A stretch of 38,881 nt of DNA, from contig CAYZJC010000014.1 in assembly GCA_964478775.1 (NCBI GenBank), positions 1 to 38,881 on the forward strand, in the 5' to 3' direction. The first letter of the stretch is position 1; the number at the start of each line of letters is the position of its first letter. The stretch comes from PNMQ01 sp964478775 (lineage in GTDB: Bacteria > Pseudomonadota > Alphaproteobacteria > Paracaedibacterales > CAIOTO01). Position numbers and translations under genes: made by a program. Of this stretch, positions 16,546 to 23,434 are shown one piece after another. A model generated the notes under the pieces. That model searched no databases. It saw only the letters and a list, made by a program, of their open reading frames with translations, and was not told where the DNA came from.

Positions 16546-16582
16546 AAGGCACCTTTAAAGGTGCCTTGATTTACATTTTTTT
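16546..16582 (+). terminator. Rho-independent terminator after the OMP gene
   Basis: A perfect palindrome, AAGGCACCTTT joined to AAAGGTGCCTT (16546-16567), is followed by an AT stretch ending in seven T. Because the stem is symmetric, it may also serve the opposite-strand gene ending at 16632, though the plus-strand T-run favours the OMP gene. Confidence 0.8.
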
Positions 16583-16631
16583 GATTAAACTATTATCGTG
16601 GGCTCATTCCTAGCCCCCTAGTAATGCTAGA

Positions 16632-17882
16632 TTAACCCATCATATCATCGTCACCGGAAAAAATCTCTCTTCTTGGGGTGTGAGCTGTCATTAATTTTTT
16701 ATACAACTTTTTAATGCTTGGTATTGCCGCCGATAACCTTAAGTTAATTTGCTTGGCCTCATCAAAATAAGGAGAAGTTGTTTTGTTTAGCAACACCCCA
16801 CCATTTGTCTGTACATCATAATACAAGATTACCAACAATTCTTTAAGTGGGAAATTCTCTGCCATTAATCTTTCTAATTCAGCATTGTCTTTCGCCTTAT
16901 TCCACGTCAGTAATATGCCCATACCATGTTGGATAACACCTCGTTCTTCATCGCTGGCGGCGTCACGCATAATGCTATCAAGACGTTCTGCGGCTTTGGA
17001 AAATAGGGCTACAAGGTTTTTTACGGCCTGTTTACTTAAAGGTTGAGCATCCATACGAAGTTTTCCTGATTGCCAAAGCATCCCATTAGCCTCCTCAAGA
17101 ATCTGCATTTCTCCTTCGTTTCTCTTTACATTGTCATACGCTTCATTAAATGCAGCGTAAATGTTGTTGACATGCTCACTGATGTTACTTAACTGTTGCA
17201 TTTCTTTTTGTATTTGGGCTTTTTCTTCTGGGTTTGTAGCGTTTTCAGAGTCGCGAATTGCTTGTACATACCTCGCATCGAGACGATCTGCATCAGCTTT
17301 TATAGCAAGTAACCACTCTGGCTGATACTCTTGTCTAGAGACCGCACTTGAGAAGCTGCCGTGATGAGATAAGGGGCGTGACTGTGCACTGTGGGAAGGC
17401 TGTTGCTTCTTGTAGGCACTCCTCATGGGGTGCTGCAGCCGAGAACTTTTGCTCGCGCTGTTGTCTACTCCTGATGGTATATCATCCTTGCTTTCTCCAA
17501 ATGAGTATTGAGAAGGGCTTGGTGAACGTGACTGTTCAGGGAACGGAGTGGCAGATGCAGGAGCTGGTGCTGGTGCTGCTTCTTGTTGAGTCGCAGATCC
17601 GTTTCCCCCCTCCAAGCTACATTCCTGGACAGGCTCCTCATTAAATTTAGCAAATGTTATGCTTCTAGCACTCCTTTTCTTTTGACTCTCAGGTGTTGAA
17701 GAACCTGTGCTTGATGGACTCGTTGCTTCATCTCCACCTCGCTTCTGTTGTTCACCTACTGGTGGCGTTGCTTTTTTCTCCACCTTTGGTGTCTTTCCAA
17801 AAAACCCATCCGACTCCGCAGAATGTACGGTGTTGAAAGAAGCGCCCAACATTAAGGCGGTGACTAAGTAATTAATTTTCAT
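16632..17882 (-). CDS. Secreted low-complexity/helical protein of unknown function
   Basis: The product is 416 residues. The start at 17882 is supported by AGGAG nine bases upstream and by a clean signal peptide (MKINYLVTALMLGASFNTVHS, about 21 residues). Residues 22-190 are disordered, rich in Ser, Pro, Gln and Lys (for example KKATPPVGEQQKRGG, APAPAPASATPFPEQ). Residues about 190-416 are predicted helical, with coiled-coil-like runs (EEKAQIQKEMQQLSNIS). No known domain is recognisable. The gene is divergent from the next secreted protein and converges on the OMP terminator. The disordered-plus-helical build would suit a secreted effector or surface protein, but this is inference. Confidence 0.75.
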   Translation of the reverse strand: MKINYLVTALMLGASFNTVHSAESDGFFGKTPKVEKKATPPVGEQQKRGGDEATSPSSTGSSTPESQKKRSARSITFAKFNEEPVQECSLEGGNGSATQQEAAPAPAPASATPFPEQSRSPSPSQYSFGESKDDIPSGVDNSASKSSRLQHPMRSAYKKQQPSHSAQSRPLSHHGSFSSAVSRQEYQPEWLLAIKADADRLDARYVQAIRDSENATNPEEKAQIQKEMQQLSNISEHVNNIYAAFNEAYDNVKRNEGEMQILEEANGMLWQSGKLRMDAQPLSKQAVKNLVALFSKAAERLDSIMRDAASDEERGVIQHGMGILLTWNKAKDNAELERLMAENFPLKELLVILYYDVQTNGGVLLNKTTSPYFDEAKQINLRLSAAIPSIKKLYKKLMTAHTPRREIFSGDDDMMG

Positions 17883-18038
17883 AAGTGTGTTGACTCCTGC
17901 TAAGTATTTGAAAATAAACGGTTATGTTTCAATGGGCATATCTTACAAACAGTTTTGCACTATAGCCCTTTATAGATTTGAGTGTAGCAACCACTTCTTA
18001 ATTTTAAGTTAAGACGAGACAAAATAATTTCTTGCTAT

Positions 18039-18053
18039 CGCTTTGTGAAAGCG
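18039..18053. promoter_or_regulatory. Inverted repeat between two divergent secreted-protein genes
   Basis: CGCTTT (18039-18044) and AAAGCG (18048-18053) flank a GTG spacer. The flanking bases extend the symmetry imperfectly (tat...gta). It sits in the 214-bp divergent spacer, 44 bases before the start at 18097. It could be an operator or an RNA hairpin in the leader. Confidence 0.25.
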
Positions 18054-18096
18054 GTATGGTGTGCACATGGAAATTTAACTTTAGAAACCCCTTCAA

Positions 18097-18948
18097 ATGC
18101 GATATAAAAAAATTATTTTACCTTCAATTGCTATGTGTTTAAGTTTATTTGGGGGGAAAGCTGGTGTTGCTGGCGAATTCAAAGAGGCACCTTTGGGGGC
18201 GCATTATTTAGAGGAAAGCCCAAAACCGTCTTTGAAAAAATATCGTTCAGAAAAAAGTGAAAGTGTTGCAACGGGGCTGGCCTTCACAGATGACGACACT
18301 GACGAATATGGTGATGAGGAAGCGAAGATTGCCAACTTTTTTAAAGACTTTAACAATTTTGTGTGTGAGGAGTTGTTAACGCCTGACCAGATCAGCCACC
18401 TATTGCAGGAAACAACGTTGCCAGATGACCATTATGAAAGCATTAAAAAACACCCTAAGCATAGAAAAGAAATCCCTGATTTGCAAAATATATTGGTTGA
18501 TTTATGTTCGCCAGATTTGTTAAGCAAGGCACAAAAAAATAAGCTTAGTGAACGTAACTTAAGAATGACCCCACGCAATGTTCCAGGCAGGAACAACATA
18601 TACACCCTCACGTCGCCTGTCCCCTTATATTTTTATGGGCTTTTATTGCGGTATCGTGAAATCAATCTGCCTTCTTCGCGTTTAAATGCATTGACTGACC
18701 CTCGTGGGGAAACTGTGTTTGAGGATAACAGCAGAGAGAGGGGCTTTTCCCCCCTTACCCATCTGGCGACACTTTTTCAAGAAAGCTCTGTGCATTCCCC
18801 TGCTCTTTCCCCTGCGCTTTCTCTGGTAAGTTTGGCGCCAAGCTCTGTTGCAAGCTCCCCTACACTTTCTCCGGCAAGTTCATTAACAAGTTCATTGGCA
18901 AGAACAGACACTGAAAACACGGAAACGTCAACAGAAATAGATGAATGA
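18097..18948 (+). CDS. Secreted protein of unknown function with Ser/Ala/Leu/Pro-rich tail
   Basis: The product is 283 residues. The N-terminus MRYKKIILPSIAMCLSLFGG followed by KAGVAGEF is a signal peptide. Residues about 60-210 are mixed and predicted partly helical (YGDEEAKIANFFKDFNNFV). The C-terminal 60 residues are built of short Ser-Pro-Ala-Leu words (SPALSPALSLVSLAP, SPTLSPASSLTSSL), a possible flexible or surface-exposed stalk. No ribosome site is obvious before ATG 18097, so the start is the weakest part of the call. No domain is recognised. It is divergent from the secreted gene at 16632-17882. Confidence 0.65.
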   Translation: MRYKKIILPSIAMCLSLFGGKAGVAGEFKEAPLGAHYLEESPKPSLKKYRSEKSESVATGLAFTDDDTDEYGDEEAKIANFFKDFNNFVCEELLTPDQISHLLQETTLPDDHYESIKKHPKHRKEIPDLQNILVDLCSPDLLSKAQKNKLSERNLRMTPRNVPGRNNIYTLTSPVPLYFYGLLLRYREINLPSSRLNALTDPRGETVFEDNSRERGFSPLTHLATLFQESSVHSPALSPALSLVSLAPSSVASSPTLSPASSLTSSLARTDTENTETSTEIDE

Positions 18949-19040
18949 TAAACCTTATAGCGTATCATTTTTGATGCATGTGGGGTTTAAATCTTTTATG
19001 ATCTAGCTATGTACCTTTTAAGTAAAAGCGGTCTTCTGTC

Positions 19041-19892
19041 ATGAATGTACTTGATATTAAAGAATTTTATAAAACGCCTTTAGGGTCTGTGATGCATGCT
19101 AGCATTGAACAGTTGATGCATGAATTTAATATTGAAATGGGGTATAGGGAAGAACAAGACCAGGGTTCTGCTTTGGGTCATGGAACAGTTGGCGGGGTGC
19201 CTGGCGTTGTGCGTGTGGGGTATGGGTATCCGCTGCCGTACCTTGATGCCAAACACCCTATTCCTGTGTTAATGCCGTACCAGATGGGGGCAACCCAATG
19301 GCCACACCATTCACCAAGTCAGGAAACAAGTCAAGGGGGGGGAAATCACCCGGCAGATCCTGCGCGTGATAATCACACCATCATGATTGACGAAGAAACT
19401 TTTCCCTTATGTGACCAGTCTGTTGACCAACTTATTATGATTCACGGCTTTGAACATGCCCTTAATATTGATATTATGTTGGCCGAATGTTATAGGGTAT
19501 TGCAACGTGATGCTTCATTGGTTATCATCACCCCCAACAGACGCAGCCTTTGGGCCCACAGCGACGCCACACCCCTAGGGCACGGTCGCCCGTATACCAT
19601 GACACAATTAAGGAAAAAACTAGAAGCCAGCCAGTTTCATATTCACAGCTGTAAGCGCGCCCTTTACCCACCTGCCTATAACAATGACTGGTGCATTAGC
19701 GTGTCTCGTGTGTTTGAAAAGGTGTGCCCCTTATTTGCCAGAAAGTTTAGTGGGTTGATCGCCATTCATGCAACCAAGTCTTGCCTTTCAGCGCAAAAAG
19801 TCTTTAGCCCCTTAGAGAGGATGTCCTTGAATAAGCGACAGCATCAACTCAACATGGTCAATGGGCGTGTCCTTATGGATACCGTGTCCTAG
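19041..19892 (+). CDS. Class I SAM-dependent methyltransferase (alphaproteobacterial type 11-like)
   Basis: The product is 283 residues. N-terminal IKEFYKTPLGSVMHA is the usual opening of a methyltransferase family widespread in Alphaproteobacteria. Motif I reads VVRVGYGYPLPYLD, the acidic/aromatic motif is PLCDQSVDQLIMIHGFEHA, motif III region is ECYRVLQRDASLVIITPNRR, and LWAHSDATPLGHGRPYTMTQL is a strong family signature. It carries an insertion of Gly, Ser and His residues around 90-115 (QETSQGGGNHPADPARDN). Its substrate is unknown in the family as far as I recall. The last 81 bases overlap the convergent hemE 3' end, so one of the two C-termini has evolved under double constraint. The ribosome site is weak. 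Confidence 0.78.
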   Translation: MNVLDIKEFYKTPLGSVMHASIEQLMHEFNIEMGYREEQDQGSALGHGTVGGVPGVVRVGYGYPLPYLDAKHPIPVLMPYQMGATQWPHHSPSQETSQGGGNHPADPARDNHTIMIDEETFPLCDQSVDQLIMIHGFEHALNIDIMLAECYRVLQRDASLVIITPNRRSLWAHSDATPLGHGRPYTMTQLRKKLEASQFHIHSCKRALYPPAYNNDWCISVSRVFEKVCPLFARKFSGLIAIHATKSCLSAQKVFSPLERMSLNKRQHQLNMVNGRVLMDTVS

Positions 19893-20828
19893 GTTAAAAA
19901 TAAAGGGTTTATTTTGCATGACTTGTAAAATATGCTCAACACTTTGTGTTAAATTTTCACCTGACAATAAGGTTGCGGGCGACAAGTTGCCTTGCAACAC
20001 GTGTGAGGGCACTTGTTGGTGAACATGTTGAAGGTCAGACATTTCATCGACCCCAAAGGCAATGTCTAGGTCTTGAAGCTTTGCATAGTCTTGCGTGACG
20101 CCCCTGCCATAATAAATAATGGGGATGTGTGGGTAAATACTTCTAACATGACCAACGCACGTACGCAAAGGGGTGTATAATAACTCATCTCGCATGTCTT
20201 GCGGCACAACACTGGCCCACGATTCAAAGATCTGCACCACATTAACACCCGCTTCAATATGCATACACAAAAGCTTAGACACATGGAGGATGAGTTGATT
20301 CATCATGTCTTTGACAAGCGCTGGGTTTGCCTTGCAATAAGCAATGACGTTTGAAAAGTCTGTCGTCTTTCCTTGGCTAATCATGTAGGTAAGTAACGTC
20401 CAAGGGGCGCCTGCAAACCCAATAAGGGCTTTGTCATCTTCCAACACTGAACGTGTCTGACGAATGGCTTTAGGAATGGGCGCCAACGCATCTTCAAGGC
20501 TAACATTTTTATTTTTTTCTAAAATTTCTTCTAAAGAAAGGTTTAGTAGCCTTGGCCCATGGTTTTCTTCAAACCACACTGTTTGCCCCATAGCGTGGGG
20601 AATCACCAAAATATCACTAAAAATAATGGCTGCATCAAGCGCAAAGCGGCGCACGGGTTGTAGGGTAACTTCTGTAACCGCATGTGGGGTCATGCAAAAT
20701 TCTATAAAGTCTTTAAAGTTTTTTCTTATCTTTTTATATTCAGGTAAATACCTGCCTGCTTGTCGCATCATCCAGACAGGGGGTATCTCTAAACTTTTTT
20801 TGTGCACAAGCACTTCTATTAGGCGCAT
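19812..20828 (-). CDS. hemE: Uroporphyrinogen decarboxylase
   Basis: The product is 338 residues, close to the family norm. It decarboxylates the four acetate side chains of uroporphyrinogen III to give coproporphyrinogen III in cytosolic haem synthesis. Signature 1 (PPVWMMRQAGRYLPEY, residues about 16-31) and the catalytic aspartate region FSDIL (about 70) are present, as are GFAGAPWTLLTYMI (about 138), FESWASVV and the C-terminal IFNLGHGI. The start at ATG 20828 matches the family N-terminus, and its ribosome site is weak (GAAAG). The 3' end overlaps the convergent methyltransferase gene by 81 bases. A GST gene lies 80 bases upstream on the same strand, so the two may be co-transcribed. Confidence 0.96.
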   Translation of the reverse strand: MRLIEVLVHKKSLEIPPVWMMRQAGRYLPEYKKIRKNFKDFIEFCMTPHAVTEVTLQPVRRFALDAAIIFSDILVIPHAMGQTVWFEENHGPRLLNLSLEEILEKNKNVSLEDALAPIPKAIRQTRSVLEDDKALIGFAGAPWTLLTYMISQGKTTDFSNVIAYCKANPALVKDMMNQLILHVSKLLCMHIEAGVNVVQIFESWASVVPQDMRDELLYTPLRTCVGHVRSIYPHIPIIYYGRGVTQDYAKLQDLDIAFGVDEMSDLQHVHQQVPSHVLQGNLSPATLLSGENLTQSVEHILQVMQNKPFIFNLGHGIHKDTPIDHVELMLSLIQGHPL

Positions 20829-20908
20829 AAAGTTCTTTCAATGCTAAGATTTTTTTAACAGTTGGTTTAATTTTTAACTGATTTAAGCTGAATATACTGA
20901 ATATATGA

Positions 20909-21586
20909 TTAAAAATCTAGATCTTTGTATGAGGGGGGCGGCGAAACACCGGGGACTCTATCTTGCAACAAAGGTCTAAAGCTGGGGCGTGACTTAATGC
21001 GGGCATACCAGTTCTTCGCGTTTTCAAATTCATCCCACGGGACGTCACCAAAATAGTCAACAACAGACAATTGACTTGCAGCAGCGATATCGGCTTGGGA
21101 AAAATGATCCCCCGCAAGCCAGTTACGTCTATCCACCAGGTAGGCAATATATTCCAGGTGCTGCCTAATTTGCTGTTTTGCACTTCTTATAAGGGCAGAA
21201 TTTGGCCCTTGGCTACTTAAATGCGATAGATTTCTTTTAATAACCTTTTCAAATAACAGGGGCAGTGTGAAGTCACCTGCTGCTTTTTGGTCAAACCACG
21301 CTGTTAGGCGCCTTACTTCTGCACGCATTGTGACAGATTCCCCAATTAAGATTTGTTCAGGGTAAGCGTCTTCGAGGTATTCACAAATGGCGCTGCTATC
21401 ACACACAACGGTCCCATTAAGGTCAATAAACACAGGGACTTGACCCGCCGGGTTCAACTGCATCAGTTGTTGTCTTTTTTCCCAAAAGGGTTCATGTTCC
21501 AATACAAAATCTAGCTTTCTTTCACTAAGGGAAAGCCTAACTTTTCTTGAGTAGGGGCATAATGCGAAATGGTAAAGAACACGCAT
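20909..21586 (-). CDS. Glutathione S-transferase family protein
   Basis: The product is 225 residues behind AGGAG eight bases before ATG 21586. The N-terminal thioredoxin-like domain begins with LYHFALCPYSRKVRL, where the Cys or Ser is the glutathione-activating residue, and contains NPAGQVPVFID (cis-Pro) and CDSSAICEYLED (glutathione-binding Ser). The C-terminal helical domain includes WLAGDHFSQADIAAAS, the N-capping-box signature. Such proteins conjugate or reduce substrates with glutathione in the cytosol; the specific substrate is unknown. It lies upstream of hemE in the same direction and is divergent from the flagellin gene. Confidence 0.92.
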   Translation of the reverse strand: MRVLYHFALCPYSRKVRLSLSERKLDFVLEHEPFWEKRQQLMQLNPAGQVPVFIDLNGTVVCDSSAICEYLEDAYPEQILIGESVTMRAEVRRLTAWFDQKAAGDFTLPLLFEKVIKRNLSHLSSQGPNSALIRSAKQQIRQHLEYIAYLVDRRNWLAGDHFSQADIAAASQLSVVDYFGDVPWDEFENAKNWYARIKSRPSFRPLLQDRVPGVSPPPSYKDLDF

Positions 21587-21778
21587 TGGGTGTCTCCTGC
21601 TTTAGGGCAAATGAATTTTTGAGAGAACCTTTTATAGGTTTTTATGTCACTTAAGTATAGTACTAGGAAGAAAATTACACAAGAACCTGCTTGAGTAGCG
21701 TTGCAGATAAAGTCACTTTAAGGCGGGAACCCCTACGGATTAAGGGTTTTCATGGGAAAAAGCATAGGATATAAGTTT

Positions 21779-21794
21779 TGGCACAAGTTTTGCA
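21779..21794 (+). promoter_or_regulatory. Sigma-54 (RpoN) promoter for flagellin
   Basis: TGGCAC, five bases, TTGCA is an exact match to the -24/-12 consensus, with GG (21780-21781) and GC (21792-21793) separated by the required 10 bases. Transcription would start near 21805, leaving a leader of about 65 bases before the flagellin ATG at 21870. Sigma-54 promoters need an enhancer-binding activator (FlbD in Caulobacter flagellar genes); its site is not identified. Confidence 0.85.
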
Positions 21795-21823
21795 TATATC
21801 ACAGCGCACACGTAAGTTAACTC

Positions 21824-21845
21824 AATCGATAAAGTAAATCGATTT
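21824..21845. promoter_or_regulatory. Repeated AATCGAT motif in the flagellin leader
   Basis: AATCGAT occurs at 21824-21830 and 21837-21843, 13 bases apart, and the second lies inside a perfect palindrome AAATCGATTT (21836-21845). It falls downstream of the sigma-54 promoter and just before the ribosome site, so it could be a repressor site or affect translation of the flagellin mRNA. No factor is known to me. Confidence 0.3.
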
Positions 21846-21869
21846 AAATCACAGGAAGTGAGAAAAAAT

Positions 21870-23369
21870 ATGACCGTATTTAACAACGTAAATGCAAACA
21901 TTGGTGCACATAACGCACGCCGTTTTATGGACATCAATTCTGCAAAGCAATCTCGTGCTAATGCGCAATTGGCATCAGGTAGCTTAACTTCAGATCCAGC
22001 TGAAAATGCCCCTGGCTCAGCCTTGGGATCTATGTTGGCAACCAATATCGCAGCTGAAGTGCAAGCAAGCGCAAACGTTACACAAGCATCTGCAATGCTT
22101 GGTTTGGCAGCTGGTACACAAGAGCTCGTGGTAGAACTATTGACAACAATGAAACAACGTACAACACAAGCAAACTCAGACACAATTAGTGATGCTGCGC
22201 GCGCTATGTTGGACAAAGAATACCAAAATTTACTTGCACAAATTGACGTTGCTGCTGCAACAAAGTGGAATGGAGTGTCCCTCTTTTCTGGTGGTAATGG
22301 TACAGCTTCACGTATGAGCACACTCGCATCAGTAGGTGAAGCCGATATTGCTATTGCAACAACAGATATTGATGCAGATTTGATTTTGGATGGTTTCGTT
22401 GCCGGATCAGTTCAAGCAGTAAGTGTTGTTTCTTCTGGCGCAGACTCAGCTGATATTACTTTAAGTGTTGGTGGTCAAACATTTAAAGGAAACATTCAGT
22501 TTGGTGAAACAGGCTTAATGCGCTTTGAAAGCACAGTTGATAGCTCAAGTGCGATTTCCATTAACGTAAGTGGAAGCGACTTGTCTTCTTCTTCTGTGAT
22601 TGAAGCGCAATTAAAAACACTGTTTTCTATCGACACATTAACACCGATTGCATTGCGTTCTGCTTCAACAGATTTGTCTTCAAAAATCACATCTGTAACA
22701 GCTGGCGCAGCAACACCAGGTAAACAATATGGTTTAAGCTATGGTTATGATCCAAAGCAAGAGAAAGCTATCTATAAACTTACAGATGGCAAAACTTCTT
22801 GGGTTCAATCCTATGAAGCAAAGAGCCCTGTTGAAGCGGCTCAAAACTTGTCTGCACGTACCGTTGTTTTCGAAAATGGTATGACAATTGTGACTGCTGA
22901 TGACAACGATGAAACATCACCACTTACTGGTTATGAACTCATCAATGTTGATGGTGGCGTTAATGTGACCATGAATGTACAAATTGGTGCAAGCACAGAC
23001 ACAATGATGGTTTTAGATTTCCACTCTATCACAACCTCATTATTGGGTCTTTCTGGTACAAGTTTGTTGACAAAAGACAAAGCAATTGATGCTGCCGCTG
23101 TGATTGATGCTGCCATGGTGCAAATCAATACCATGAAAGCTGATATTGGTGGTAAAAAGTCACAACTTAACTTCCAAGGTAATGCCTTAGAATTGCAACG
23201 TCAAAATGAAACAGCTGCGAAAGCAACCTTTACGGACGCTGACATTGCTGTGTCATTACAAGACTCAACACAGTTTCAAGCTTTGGCTCAAATGGCACAG
23301 AACGTATTTGCGAACTTGCTACAAGAACCAGGCAAACTATCTTCAATGGTTCAACAAGCTTTGAGATAA
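21870..23369 (+). CDS. Flagellin
   Basis: The product is 499 residues from ATG 21870 (AGGAAGTGAG upstream; GTG 21858 is in frame but would add a basic tetrapeptide before the conserved N-terminus). The N-terminal D0/D1 helices (VNANIGAHNARRFMDI to about residue 140, ending NGVSLFSGG) and the C-terminal helices (LQDSTQFQALAQMAQNVFANLLQEP) match flagellins. The middle 260 residues are a variable, Ser/Thr-rich surface region. There is no cysteine, as expected for an exported filament subunit. Thousands of copies build the filament outside the cell through the flagellar export apparatus. It is transcribed from a sigma-54 promoter and ended by a strong terminator, with the filament-cap gene next. 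Confidence 0.9.
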   Translation: MTVFNNVNANIGAHNARRFMDINSAKQSRANAQLASGSLTSDPAENAPGSALGSMLATNIAAEVQASANVTQASAMLGLAAGTQELVVELLTTMKQRTTQANSDTISDAARAMLDKEYQNLLAQIDVAAATKWNGVSLFSGGNGTASRMSTLASVGEADIAIATTDIDADLILDGFVAGSVQAVSVVSSGADSADITLSVGGQTFKGNIQFGETGLMRFESTVDSSSAISINVSGSDLSSSSVIEAQLKTLFSIDTLTPIALRSASTDLSSKITSVTAGAATPGKQYGLSYGYDPKQEKAIYKLTDGKTSWVQSYEAKSPVEAAQNLSARTVVFENGMTIVTADDNDETSPLTGYELINVDGGVNVTMNVQIGASTDTMMVLDFHSITTSLLGLSGTSLLTKDKAIDAAAVIDAAMVQINTMKADIGGKKSQLNFQGNALELQRQNETAAKATFTDADIAVSLQDSTQFQALAQMAQNVFANLLQEPGKLSSMVQQALR

Positions 23370-23379
23370 GGTCTAAATT

Positions 23380-23413
23380 AGCACTTCACCCTTATGGGTG
23401 GGGTGCTTTTTTT
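23380..23413 (+). terminator. Rho-independent terminator after flagellin
   Basis: AGCAC-tt-CACCC, loop TTAT, GGGTG-gg-GTGCT forms a two-part stem (23380-23407) directly followed by a run of T. It would separate high-level flagellin transcription from the fliD gene 22 bases on, which must then rely on read-through or a promoter overlapping the stem. Confidence 0.85.
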
Positions 23414-23434
23414 AATAAATAAAGGGATAAGAGT

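Noticed and set aside
16632..18948. Homology between the two divergent secreted proteins and the tandem paralogs
   Set aside because: Only compositional similarity (Pro, Ser, Lys, Gln) is visible; none of the conserved words (RCSPSLW, HPDY, GPRCRGD) recur.
21728..21750. Weak stem AACCC...GGGTT followed by TTTT upstream of flagellin, considered as a terminator
   Set aside because: The stem is only 5 bp with an 11-base loop, and no gene ends before it on the plus strand.
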